Assembly: GCA_947624645.1 (NCBI GenBank) | Contig: CANQLG010000003.1 | Span: 38,493-102,492 of the forward strand | From: Candidatus Gastranaerophilales bacterium | Lineage (GTDB): Bacteria > Cyanobacteriota > Vampirovibrionia > Gastranaerophilales > Gastranaerophilaceae | Direction of reading: 5' to 3' | Length of the DNA stretch: 64,000 nucleotides | Shown: positions 16,936 to 25,142 of the stretch, piece after piece | Layout: the number at the start of each line of letters is the position of its first letter | Position numbering within the stretch: the first letter of the stretch is position 1 | The notes under the pieces: model-generated | What the model saw: only the letters and a program-made list of their open reading frames with translations | Databases searched by the model: none | Told to the model about the DNA's origin: nothing | Translations under genes and position numbers: made by a program

Positions 16936-17706
16936 CTAAACCCAGCCCGAAGTTTCTGCTTTATTGTAATTTGATGGGGTAGGAGTTATAATTTCGTTTG
17001 ATTTTTTTAACAATTGCAATACGTTCGGATTTTTTGTATTAAAGTGGAGTGTATCACAATTTACGGGCATAAACATTCCGTTTCTGAGTTTTATTTGAGA
17101 AGAAAACAGTATTGTTCTAATTCTGTTTAATGCATCTTCTTCATTTATAAATTTTGTTGATTCCCAATCAACTTGAAAATCTTGTGTGTAAAATCTGTCT
17201 ATAAAGACTTCACGATTGATGACTAAACCGGTTTCGACGGAAACTTGATTTAAAATATCATTGTCAAGACAGGTATAATTTAGCCATTTGTCGAATTTTT
17301 TTATTGCTCTTGCTATTGCCAGTGAAAACTCCAAATCTTCACTTGCTTGTTTGTACATAGCGCCATGTGGTCTTACGTGGTCTATTTCCACTTTATAAGA
17401 CTTGGCGAATGATGTTATTGCGCCCAATTGATATAAAACTATTGCTTCTATTTCGTCTTCATTTAGTTTCATTGGTCTGTATCCTTGACCGGAAATATCG
17501 TTAAATCCTATATGAGCACCGATTGTAAGATTTTTTTCTTTACATTTTAATAAATATTCTTTTATTAAAATCGGATCTCCGGCATGAAATCCGCAAGAAA
17601 TGTTTACTGAACTCACATAATCCAATAGCTCGGTTTCTTTATCATTTTTATACATTCCGAAACCTTGTGCAGCATCTATATTAAAATCTATATGTTTTGA
17701 CGGCAT
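16936..17706 (-). CDS. Divergent PxpA/LamB/YcsF-family protein
   Basis: PxpA is the lactam-binding subunit of prokaryotic 5-oxoprolinase. The fold is recognisable: D-F-N-I-D-(x)4-F-G at the N-terminus, then N-I-S-C-G-F-H-A-G-D-P, I-G-A-H and H-V-R-P-H-G-A-M-Y. Several usual family features differ. The D-L-G-E-S/G-F-G start reads D-A-A-Q-G-F-G, the G-F-G-R-R motif reads G-Q-G-Y-R-P, and the C-terminal V-H-G-D is absent. No pxpB or pxpC is adjacent. I choose the ATG at 17706 because AAAGGGG precedes it. It may have a related but different substrate, or be a degenerate oxoprolinase subunit. Confidence 0.8.
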   Translation of the reverse strand: MPSKHIDFNIDAAQGFGMYKNDKETELLDYVSSVNISCGFHAGDPILIKEYLLKCKEKNLTIGAHIGFNDISGQGYRPMKLNEDEIEAIVLYQLGAITSFAKSYKVEIDHVRPHGAMYKQASEDLEFSLAIARAIKKFDKWLNYTCLDNDILNQVSVETGLVINREVFIDRFYTQDFQVDWESTKFINEEDALNRIRTILFSSQIKLRNGMFMPVNCDTLHFNTKNPNVLQLLKKSNEIITPTPSNYNKAETSGWV

Positions 17707-17918
17707 ATATATCCCCTTTACCAAAACTATTTATTTACACTTTCACTCCTATATTATACACTAATATTGATTTTAGTCTATTTTTTACGATATATAAAGT
17801 TTTCTTTGACTTATTTATTTTAAACATTAAAAATAAATCAAAATTCATCTAAAAAGAGGTATGGATTTAGGAAAAAAAATAGCATAATTTTAATGTATAA
17901 GTGTAAGTATAAAAGTTT

Positions 17919-18377
17919 ATGCCATTTAGATACAGATTACAAAAAGTATTGGACTTTAGAATAAGAAAGAAGGAAGAACAGCTTCAAGAAGTATTAAAAG
18001 CCAAAAATGAGGTAGACAGAATCCAGTCACTAATTGATTTAAACAATCAGGAAATCCTGGGAGTAATTAATATAATGCGTTCTACCAAAGATTTCAGAAT
18101 GATGGATTCGTACGATAAATATCTGAAACATCTTTATGAAAAAGGTGAAGAACTGGAAAAACAAAAACAAGAAGCTATAAGGTTACTTGAAATAGAACAG
18201 GAAAAACTTGTTGAACGTGAAAAAGAAGTAAAAGTACTTGAAAAACATAAAGAAAATTCTTTGGAAGAATACAGACTTGAAGAACGAAGAGCTGAAACTA
18301 AATTGCTTTCAGAAGTCGGAGTTCAGAAGCATTTTCAAAAGACACGTGAACGAAAAGAAGAAGAAGGCGAAGATTAA
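17919..18377 (+). CDS. fliJ: FliJ-family flagellar export chaperone
   Basis: FliJ is a coiled-coil component of the flagellar export ATPase complex. The 152-residue protein begins M-P-F-R-Y-R-L-Q-K-V-L-D-F-R-I-R-K-K-E, the classic FliJ start, and is an almost continuous coiled coil rich in Glu and Lys. It is followed by a FliK-like and a hook/basal-body gene in the same orientation. A TATAAA at 17908-17913 ends five bases before the ATG with no Shine-Dalgarno, which again suggests a leaderless transcript, although the -35 is weak. FliH/FliI are not in this window. Confidence 0.85.
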   Translation: MPFRYRLQKVLDFRIRKKEEQLQEVLKAKNEVDRIQSLIDLNNQEILGVINIMRSTKDFRMMDSYDKYLKHLYEKGEELEKQKQEAIRLLEIEQEKLVEREKEVKVLEKHKENSLEEYRLEERRAETKLLSEVGVQKHFQKTRERKEEEGED

Positions 18378-18390
18378 TTAAGAGGTAAAT

Positions 18391-19017
18391 ATGAAGATTG
18401 AAACTCAACTCAAACAAAATGTGGAAAATAAGGATAATAATGTACAATTATTGCCCGAAGATGCTCAATTATTGTATTCTTCCGGTTTACCGTTTTCGCA
18501 GATGATTAATCAATTAAACAATCCTGAAACATTGCAGTCGTATGATATGTTGTCATCAATCGGATTGGATTATAACTATGATTCAATAAATATGGATATC
18601 GAAGATGCACTATTTTTTATTAATCTGACTCAAGAAGGACAATTTTCGATAGATACGGCTCAAACGGGAGAATTTAGTAATTTGATACAGACACAAGTAA
18701 CTCAAAATGTTGTTTCACAAAAGTCTGTTGAAGTTACTAATCAATTAATGACGTTAATAGAAAAGGCTAATACCACACAAAAACCCGTCAGAATTTCTTT
18801 TGATAATGATGTATCAGTAATAATCAAGATAGATAAACATGGAAAAATCAGTGCAGAATTTATTCCCGGCAGTATAGAAGTTGAAAATTATTTAAAAAAT
18901 AATATAGCAGCCCTAAAGCAGAGATTTGACGAACAAAATCTGCCTTATAACGATTTATTATACAGACAAAATTCTAAACAAAACAGAAACAGAAATAGAG
19001 AAAAAGGAGAGCAATAA
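18391..19017 (+). CDS. FliK-like flagellar hook-length control protein (probable)
   Basis: The 208-residue protein has a low-complexity Asn/Gln-rich N-terminal half and a structured C-terminal part (about 125-190). In that part the pattern P-V-R-I-S-F, V-I-I-K-I-D-K-H-G-K-I-S-A-E-F and L-K-N-N-I-A-A-L-K-Q-R-F resembles the FliK C-terminal domain. The tail is basic and Asn-rich. Its place between fliJ and a hook protein gene supports the call. It has an AGAGG site, and its stop overlaps the next ATG by one base. It is shorter than most FliK proteins, so I call it probable. Confidence 0.65.
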   Translation: MKIETQLKQNVENKDNNVQLLPEDAQLLYSSGLPFSQMINQLNNPETLQSYDMLSSIGLDYNYDSINMDIEDALFFINLTQEGQFSIDTAQTGEFSNLIQTQVTQNVVSQKSVEVTNQLMTLIEKANTTQKPVRISFDNDVSVIIKIDKHGKISAEFIPGSIEVENYLKNNIAALKQRFDEQNLPYNDLLYRQNSKQNRNRNREKGEQ

Positions 19018-19853
19018 TGCGTGATGCATTTATCAATGCTTTAAACACACAAAAAATTACGGCAAACTGGGTAACCGATATATCCGAAAACCTTGTAAAT
19101 GTTTATACCCCCGGGTATAGAGAAAAAAAGTTTACGTTTAAAACATTTTTGGATGGTTCGGTCGCAAATAATAGTCTGCGAAATGTAGGTCAAGGAAAAT
19201 CTTCGCCAGGTACTTCCGATGAGAATATATATCTGGAGGGCAACGGATTTTTTGTATTAAGAAATGACCAAGGCAGAATTGTATATACAAGACTGGGAGA
19301 ATTTAAATTTGACTCGGAAGGTGTATACAGAAGCAAAGACGGGCAAACTGTTCAAGGATATATATTAAATGACAAAGGTGAAATAATGAACGGTGCAAAA
19401 CCAATTGATGCCGAAGATTTTGTAGATACGGCATTTGACGGCGGGGCCGCTTCTGTTCCGACTACAAATATTAAACTTTGGATAGATCCGTCAAACGGTA
19501 AATATTTGGGTAAATATGAAGAATTTGAGTTTAAAGATGACGGTATTTTATATGGTAAAGCAGACGGCGGAAAAATAAGAACCCCGTTATATAAAGTTGC
19601 GGTTATTAATTTCCACAATCCGCAAGAGTTGTTTGAAGTTGCAGATGGTCAATTTATCGAAACCGAAGAGTCGGGTAAACCGGTTGTCGGCAGAGGTGAA
19701 GTAAGAGGCGGACTTTTAGAGTTATCTAATGTTGATTTTGATGCTAATACTGCATTTTATCAACAGGCTCAAATGCAGTTAGAACTCGCAAACCAATTGA
19801 TAAAATCTCACAAACAATTGCTGCAAAATGCAATTGAATTAATGAGCAGCTAA
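19017..19853 (+). CDS. Flagellar hook/basal-body rod protein (FlgE/FlgF/FlgG type)
   Basis: The 278-residue protein is exported to form rod or hook. N-terminal features include an N-V-Y-T-P-G-Y-R-E motif corresponding to the family's N-A-N-T-P-G-Y signature. The mid-section contains L-E-G-N-G-F-F-V-L, Y-T-R-L-G-E-F and G-Q-T-V-Q-G-Y. The C-terminus returns to a long helix ending Q-Q-A-Q-M-Q-L-E-L-A-N-Q. Size lies between FlgF/FlgG (about 250) and FlgE (about 400), so the exact paralogue is undecided. GGAGAG precedes the start, and a terminator (19901-19929) ends the flagellar run. Confidence 0.85.
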   Translation: MRDAFINALNTQKITANWVTDISENLVNVYTPGYREKKFTFKTFLDGSVANNSLRNVGQGKSSPGTSDENIYLEGNGFFVLRNDQGRIVYTRLGEFKFDSEGVYRSKDGQTVQGYILNDKGEIMNGAKPIDAEDFVDTAFDGGAASVPTTNIKLWIDPSNGKYLGKYEEFEFKDDGILYGKADGGKIRTPLYKVAVINFHNPQELFEVADGQFIETEESGKPVVGRGEVRGGLLELSNVDFDANTAFYQQAQMQLELANQLIKSHKQLLQNAIELMSS

Positions 19854-19900
19854 TAATTTTTTCAGACAAAAAACTCGAAAAACGGGTAACAATATGTCAT

Positions 19901-19929
19901 GGCTCAAATATCATATTGAGCCTTTTTTT
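19901..19929 (+). terminator. Intrinsic terminator after the flagellar genes
   Basis: GGCTCAA (19901-19907) pairs with TTGAGCC (19916-19922) and is followed by seven T residues. Confidence 0.88.
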
Positions 19930-19985
19930 GTGCAATATGCAAAAAAAAATATTTTTGTGTTTTGATAAAACTGAAGGAGAATATT

Positions 19986-20708
19986 ATGCGCATTGCGCAA
20001 GTTTCGACATATAAAGCAAAAACATATAATAATTCTATAAAAAAGCAGCCTAAAAGCATTTCTCGCAATAGTAATATTATGCTCAATGAATTTACTTTGC
20101 CTTCAGAAGTTATAAGAGCAAATTTCGGAATTTCTTTCGGAAAATTCAGAAAAGTTGCAAGTATTAAACTTATTGATAAAGATACGGAAAAACCTGTCTT
20201 GGCTGATTTAAAACGAGATAATATCGGCAAAGATTTTTTAATATATAAGATTTATGCAGGAAGAAAAGAACTCGGTTATATGGATTTGGATTGTTCTGCC
20301 ATATTCCCTGAGGATAACAATTATGTAGTGACGGAACCTGATAATGAAATCCCCGAAATAACTCATCTTAGAAGTCTTGCGGGTGATAAATATTACGGAA
20401 TAGGTACGGCACTTGTTAATGCCGCTATGGAAGAAAGTATTAAACGGGGTAAAAACGGAGCTTTATGGCTGAGAAGCGAAAAAGGATATGCCCATGCGCT
20501 TTCTGATTACAGAGCCAATGAAAATCCTCTGCCGTTTTATTATAAATTAGGTTTTAGAGAAGTTGATTCCAAAACGGATAAGTTAATAAAACAGTGTATT
20601 AAAAATTCTGATTATAAACACCTTCCCGACTCTGCTTTATTGTTATTAACTTCACAGGCAGCAAAACAAAAGAATAAATATTTTGCTTCGCATTATTCAT
20701 TATATTAA
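19986..20708 (+). CDS. GNAT-like acetyltransferase with extended N-terminus
   Basis: The ATG at 19986 has an AAGGAG site; the upstream TTG at 19962 is not needed. The 240-residue protein has an N-terminal tail of about 45 basic/polar residues, then a GNAT-like fold. The acetyl-CoA-binding motif is approximated by Y-Y-G-I-G-T-A-L-V-N-A-A-M-E (near 135), and a C-terminal F-Y-Y-K-L-G-F-R-E-V strand is typical for GNATs. The substrate is unknown. It ends in a four-base overlap with the convergent LUD-domain gene. Confidence 0.78.
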   Translation: MRIAQVSTYKAKTYNNSIKKQPKSISRNSNIMLNEFTLPSEVIRANFGISFGKFRKVASIKLIDKDTEKPVLADLKRDNIGKDFLIYKIYAGRKELGYMDLDCSAIFPEDNNYVVTEPDNEIPEITHLRSLAGDKYYGIGTALVNAAMEESIKRGKNGALWLRSEKGYAHALSDYRANENPLPFYYKLGFREVDSKTDKLIKQCIKNSDYKHLPDSALLLLTSQAAKQKNKYFASHYSLY

Positions 20709-21355
20709 AATCCGAGTGATTCGTTGACAAGTATAATTTTTATTCGATTTTTTGGGTTACATAATCTTGTCGTGACGATATGAGAGCATATAGAATCTTC
20801 TGATTTGCAATCAAAGCAAATACCCGATTCAAAACAAGGGGTTTTTCTCGGAATCTGACCCGATACTCTTTGAATATTAACGGGTGCTGCATATTCTCTT
20901 GCTCTTGCAATTGCCTGTTCCAAATTGGTGCAGATTTTATTTATCCCTGCTATAATAATGACATTTTTTGGTCCAAACATTAAAGCTGCAACTCTATTAC
21001 CTATGCAGTCAATATTTACGAGTTCTCCGTCTTTTGTCATTGCATTAGAGCCCATAAGATATGTATCTGCAAACAGTGATTTTCGCAGCAGTTCAATTTT
21101 TTCCTGTTGGTTTTTAGCTGTATCTCTGTTTATAATCGGATAATTATTTTTAATAAGGTAGTCTATAAGCCCTATTTCAACCGTAGACATAGAACCACCC
21201 CAAGCAGTAACTTCCGTTTCGGGTATTAATTCAAGGGCTTTTTTTAATGCTTCTTCTTTTGTACTTGCATAATATGCTTCAAAATGTCTTTTTTTGAAAT
21301 TCTCTATCGTTTTTAATGCTAATTTTTCGTTTCGAAGTTCAATATAATTACTCAT
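20705..21355 (-). CDS. LUD-domain protein (LutC/YkgG/DUF162 family)
   Basis: LUD proteins are found in lactate-utilisation complexes (LutB/LutC) and in stand-alone forms of unknown role. The 216 residues include E-V-T-A-W-G-G-S-M-S-T-V-E-I-G and the G-S-N-A-M-T-K-D-G-E-L-V-N-I-D motif with G-N-R-V-A-A. A Cys-rich segment (C-F-E-S-G-I-C-F-D-C then C-S-H) in the last 45 residues may bind metal. No lutA or lutB is nearby. The start overlaps the end of the aldolase-like gene by eight bases, so they are co-transcribed. Confidence 0.88.
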   Translation of the reverse strand: MSNYIELRNEKLALKTIENFKKRHFEAYYASTKEEALKKALELIPETEVTAWGGSMSTVEIGLIDYLIKNNYPIINRDTAKNQQEKIELLRKSLFADTYLMGSNAMTKDGELVNIDCIGNRVAALMFGPKNVIIIAGINKICTNLEQAIARAREYAAPVNIQRVSGQIPRKTPCFESGICFDCKSEDSICSHIVTTRLCNPKNRIKIILVNESLGF

Positions 21356-22337
21356 AAAGGCTCCTATATATTTTTTCTATGTGAGATTTATCAAAAGTAA
21401 GTTTTTTATCCTTATGTATCAGGTTAACTGCTTTATTTATTTGTTCAAAAGATAGTGATTTATCTTCATATAAGTACGTTACATAATCCGAGTGGCAATT
21501 ATTTATTGCCGCCGTATAGTGGATTAAATTGTAACCCCATTCGTATTTGTTTTTTAAAGGAATTATTTCAGATTCAATAATTTTTGAAATTGTATTAATA
21601 TTATAATTTTTTTTATATTGCAGATTTAAATATTGTGCCGTTAATTCAGTCGGAGCGTTTCCCGCACGTTTTCCCATGCCGTATAATGAACCGTCTATAA
21701 TGATATTTCTGTCTGATTTTTCAATTATTTCAACGGAATTGGAAAAAGCCAGCTGCTTATTGTTATGTGCGTGAAATCCTATTTGTATTTTTTTATCAAG
21801 ATGGCTGTCAAAAAGTTTAAGATATTTTAAAGTCTGATGTTTATTTAATAGTCCATAAGTATCAATAATATAAATAACTTCAGGTTTAAGCTTATCGGAT
21901 AATGTCAACAGTTGTTCAAGTTCATTTTTGTCATATGATGTTACGGAAACGGGATTAAGACTTATTGAATAGCCTTTATTCGTAAGCTTTTGTGCTAAAT
22001 CAAAAGCATCTTTTAATTGAGTTTTCTTAAACATTAACCTTATTAAATCAATATTGGCATTGGTTTTATTACAGATTTGATTTGTGTCATAATGACCTAA
22101 ATTAATCATTATTGCTGTTTTTGCTTTTTTATTATGTATTTTGGAAAACAAATTATTGTAATATTCCAAATTAAAAGAATCATCTTGGAGAAACCCTGCC
22201 TCAATAATATCAATATTAGAATCATTAAGCAGTTGAAGTATGTTTAAAACACAAGACGGTGTAAAATTCCAATTGATTAAAGAACCGCCGTCCCGTAAAG
22301 TACAATCCAAAAGTTTTATATTTTTATTTTTTTTCAT
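21348..22337 (-). CDS. HMGL-like/aldolase-type TIM-barrel protein
   Basis: The 329-residue protein starts with the DRE-TIM metallolyase signature L-D-C-T-L-R-D-G-G, followed by I-D-I-I-E-A-G-F. Later it has F-H-A-H-N-N-K-Q-L-A-F-S-N (metal-binding His pair) and D-G-S-L-Y-G-M-G-K-R-A-G-N-A-P-T. This pattern fits 4-hydroxy-2-oxovalerate aldolase-like or homocitrate/HMG-CoA lyase-like enzymes; the substrate is not determined. I start at the ATG at 22337. A TATAAT on the minus strand (22352-22347) lies nine bases upstream, so the leader is very short. Confidence 0.85.
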   Translation of the reverse strand: MKKNKNIKLLDCTLRDGGSLINWNFTPSCVLNILQLLNDSNIDIIEAGFLQDDSFNLEYYNNLFSKIHNKKAKTAIMINLGHYDTNQICNKTNANIDLIRLMFKKTQLKDAFDLAQKLTNKGYSISLNPVSVTSYDKNELEQLLTLSDKLKPEVIYIIDTYGLLNKHQTLKYLKLFDSHLDKKIQIGFHAHNNKQLAFSNSVEIIEKSDRNIIIDGSLYGMGKRAGNAPTELTAQYLNLQYKKNYNINTISKIIESEIIPLKNKYEWGYNLIHYTAAINNCHSDYVTYLYEDKSLSFEQINKAVNLIHKDKKLTFDKSHIEKIYRSLYE

Positions 22338-22385
22338 ACCAAAATTATTATATAATAGAAAAAACATTGTAATAGGAATAAAAAA
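22338..22385. promoter_or_regulatory. Compact divergent promoter region
   Basis: The two starts are 48 bases apart. Overlapping -10-like hexamers face both ways: TATAAT at 22351-22356 on the plus strand and at 22352-22347 on the minus strand. An AGGA site serves the plus-strand gene; none is seen for the minus-strand gene. Confidence 0.45.
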
Positions 22386-22967
22386 ATGAAAATACCCGAT
22401 GCCGCTAAAAAAGAACTGGATAAACTTTTAGAAGGAAACAAAAAATTTGTAAACGGAACTGCTGCCCTAAAAAACATGAATTATGAAACATTTTGTAAAT
22501 ATGCATTCCATCAGGAGCCTTATGCGGTAGTGCTAAGCTGTTCTGATTCAAGAGTTGTACCTGAAATTATATTTGACTGCGGGATAGGTGAATTGTTTGT
22601 AGTGCGTGTTGCTGGTATAACGGCAGGAGATAATGTTATAGAAAGTTTAGAGTATGCCGTAAAAAAATTGAAAATTCAATTGTTAATTTTGCTCGGGCAT
22701 GATGATTGCGGTGTGATGAAATATGCAAAAGAGCATTATCCTGAGCCGGTTGATGATTTTAAATCAATAATATCCTGTGTATATCCCGTATTGGATAAGC
22801 ATGAGGATATAACATGTCATAATTATTTTGCTCAGCAGCATACGATTTGGGTAGAAGATGTTTTATTAAAACGTTCAAAGATAATAAAAACGGCAGTTGA
22901 TAGAGGTGAATTATATATAGCTAAGTGTCATTTTGACCATTCAACAGGTTTGGTTAATCTTATATAA
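22386..22967 (+). CDS. Beta-class carbonic anhydrase
   Basis: This zinc enzyme interconverts CO2 and bicarbonate. In the 193-residue protein the zinc ligands are clear: Cys52 with Asp54 and Arg56 in S-C-S-D-S-R, and His105/Cys108 in G-H-D-D-C-G. The family's G-D-N-V-I-E-S-L-E-Y-A-V block precedes the second site. The size is close to the usual 190-220. It is transcribed divergently from the aldolase-like gene and is followed by the strong promoter of the FkbH operon. Confidence 0.94.
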   Translation: MKIPDAAKKELDKLLEGNKKFVNGTAALKNMNYETFCKYAFHQEPYAVVLSCSDSRVVPEIIFDCGIGELFVVRVAGITAGDNVIESLEYAVKKLKIQLLILLGHDDCGVMKYAKEHYPEPVDDFKSIISCVYPVLDKHEDITCHNYFAQQHTIWVEDVLLKRSKIIKTAVDRGELYIAKCHFDHSTGLVNLI

Positions 22968-22977
22968 CCTAAATTTA

Positions 22978-23006
22978 TTGACTGTAATAATTGCTTTTAA
23001 TATAAT
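22978..23006 (+). promoter_or_regulatory. Strong promoter of the FkbH-ACP-glycosyltransferase operon
   Basis: TTGACT (22978-22983), a 17-base spacer and TATAAT (23001-23006). The transcript should start near 23013, about 48 bases before the first ATG. Confidence 0.8.
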
Positions 23007-23060
23007 TACGGTATACTTTTTCAAGTTTTACGATATAAAAAATAAAAATGAGAATTAATA

Positions 23061-24851
23061 ATGGATGAATATATTAAACAGCTTGAATACCCAACCGACC
23101 CAAATTTATTATTAACAAAGAAAAACAAGATTAAAAAATTTTTAACTGAAAATTATCCTGCCAAAATAAAAAAGAATATAGCAGTTTTAGGCGGATCAAC
23201 GACGCATGATATTGTTAAGGTTTTAGAGCTGTTTTTGCTTTATAACGGTATACAGGCTGAATTTTATGAGTGCGAATACAATCAATATTATGAAGATATA
23301 ATGTATAATAATGAGGCACTAAAGGCTTTTAAGCCCGATATTATTTGGCTTCATACAACATACAGAAATATAGAAAATCTGCCTGAAATTACCGATTCAA
23401 AAGAAACGGTTACCCAAAAGCTTGAAGCCGAATATAACAAATATTTTTCAATGTGGCAAAAGTGTTTTGAAGACTATAAATGCACAATCATTCAAAATAA
23501 TTTTGAACTGCCCTTCTTTAGAATTATGGGAAATAAAGATGTTGCGGATTACCACGGAATTATGAATTTCATTTTAAGACTCAATATGAAATTTTATGAT
23601 TTTGCCCAAAATAGCGCTAACTTCTACATAAATGACATTAATTATACCGCATCAAGCTACGGGTTAAAGGAGTGGCACGATTTATCAGCATGGTATTTGT
23701 ATAAATACTGCTGCAAAATGGATGCCGTTCCTTATATATCATATAGTGTTTCACGAATAATAAAATCAATATACGGTAAGAATAAAAAAGGCTTTGTGCT
23801 TGATTTGGATAATACACTTTGGGGCGGAATAGTAGGTGATGACGGAGTCGAAAATTTGGAGCTCGGGACAGAAACCGCCGCTGCTCAGGCATATACGGAA
23901 TTTCAATCGTATCTTAAAAAGCTTTCAAATTTAGGGGTAATTTTAAATATTAACTCTAAGAATGACGAGAAAAATGCAATAGCAGGGTTAAATCACCCTG
24001 ATAGCCTGCTAAAACCCGATGATTTTATTTCAATAAAAGCTAATTGGAACCCAAAGAGCCAAAATATGGAAGAAATAGCGCAGGAATTATCATTAGGGGC
24101 TGACAGTTTGGTATTTGTTGATGATAACCCCGCAGAAAGAGAGATTGTAAGAACTCAGGTTAAAAACGCCTGCGTGCCTGATATATCGCAAGTTGAGAAG
24201 TATATCAAAGAAATAGATAAGTACGGCTACTTTGAAGTAACCGCATTATCAAAAGACGATTTAGCCAAAAATGATATGTATAAAGCCAATATGGAGCGAG
24301 TTAAACTGCAGCAAACGTTCTCTAATTATAACGATTACCTTTTATCTTTAGACATGAAAGCGGTAATTAAGCCTTTTGAAGCAATTTATATGCAAAGAAT
24401 TGCTCAATTAACCAATAAATCCAATCAATTTAATCTTACGACCAAACGTTATTCCCAAAGCGAGATTGAACAAATTGCGCAGGATAAAAATTATATTACG
24501 CTATATGGCAAATTAACTGATAAATTCGGCGATAACGGGGTAGTAAGCGTTGTTATTGGAAAAATTTTAAAAGATGAGCTTCATATTGATTTATGGCTTA
24601 TGAGCTGCCGAGTTTTAAAAAGAGATATGGAGTTTTCCATGATGGATGAACTTATTTCACAGGCTAAAAAACTTCACATATCAAAGATTTTCGGTTATTA
24701 TTACCCTACGGCAAAAAATGCAATGGTAAAGGATTTTTATCAGCTCCAAGGCTATACAAAAATCAAAGAAGATGATAAAGGCAACAGCACTTGGGAATAT
24801 AAAATTCCCCAAAACTATGAAAATAAAAATAAAGTAATTAATGTAAATTAA
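23061..24851 (+). CDS. FkbH-like HAD-family protein (acyl/glyceryl-ACP loading type)
   Basis: FkbH-domain proteins load glyceryl or related acyl units from phosphorylated donors onto acyl carrier proteins. The 596-residue protein has three parts. An N-terminal SGNH-like region contains L-G-G-S-T-T-H-D near residue 40. The HAD core has Asp248 and Asp250 in L-D-L-D-N-T-L-W-G-G and V-D-D-N-P-A-E-R-E (near 355). A C-terminal GNAT-like part (about 440-585) completes it. The next gene, 11 bases later, encodes a carrier protein, which is the expected partner. The chemistry of the transferred unit cannot be read from sequence. Together with the downstream MBOAT and SGNH genes it suggests a carrier-bound donor for glycan acylation. 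Confidence 0.88.
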   Translation: MDEYIKQLEYPTDPNLLLTKKNKIKKFLTENYPAKIKKNIAVLGGSTTHDIVKVLELFLLYNGIQAEFYECEYNQYYEDIMYNNEALKAFKPDIIWLHTTYRNIENLPEITDSKETVTQKLEAEYNKYFSMWQKCFEDYKCTIIQNNFELPFFRIMGNKDVADYHGIMNFILRLNMKFYDFAQNSANFYINDINYTASSYGLKEWHDLSAWYLYKYCCKMDAVPYISYSVSRIIKSIYGKNKKGFVLDLDNTLWGGIVGDDGVENLELGTETAAAQAYTEFQSYLKKLSNLGVILNINSKNDEKNAIAGLNHPDSLLKPDDFISIKANWNPKSQNMEEIAQELSLGADSLVFVDDNPAEREIVRTQVKNACVPDISQVEKYIKEIDKYGYFEVTALSKDDLAKNDMYKANMERVKLQQTFSNYNDYLLSLDMKAVIKPFEAIYMQRIAQLTNKSNQFNLTTKRYSQSEIEQIAQDKNYITLYGKLTDKFGDNGVVSVVIGKILKDELHIDLWLMSCRVLKRDMEFSMMDELISQAKKLHISKIFGYYYPTAKNAMVKDFYQLQGYTKIKEDDKGNSTWEYKIPQNYENKNKVINVN

Positions 24852-24862
24852 AGGAGTTAATA

Positions 24863-25105
24863 ATGAACAAAGAAGAAGTTTATACTAAATTAAACGAAGT
24901 TTTTCAAGATGTATTTGATGATGAAACAATAACAGTAAATGAAAATACTACGGCAGATGATATTGAAATGTGGGATTCTTTTGAGCACATTAATTTGATA
25001 AGTGCCGTTGAAAAAAAATTTGCAATTAAATTTAATATGAAAGAGATTGTAGAACTTCATAACGTAGGCGAAATGGCAGATTTAATTTTGAGCAAAAAGG
25101 ACTAA
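24863..25105 (+). CDS. Acyl carrier protein
   Basis: The 80-residue acidic helical protein has the phosphopantetheine attachment Ser39 in the motif W-D-S-F-E-H-I-N, with the usual Asp before the Ser. It starts with AAGGAG upstream and follows the FkbH gene by 11 bases. It is clearly a dedicated carrier and not the fatty-acid ACP, because its context is FkbH and glycan genes. It plays the part DltC plays in D-alanylation if the proposed pathway holds. Confidence 0.93.
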   Translation: MNKEEVYTKLNEVFQDVFDDETITVNENTTADDIEMWDSFEHINLISAVEKKFAIKFNMKEIVELHNVGEMADLILSKKD

Positions 25106-25142
25106 ATAAGAATTAATAAATATTAACTTTTGGAGATTAAGA

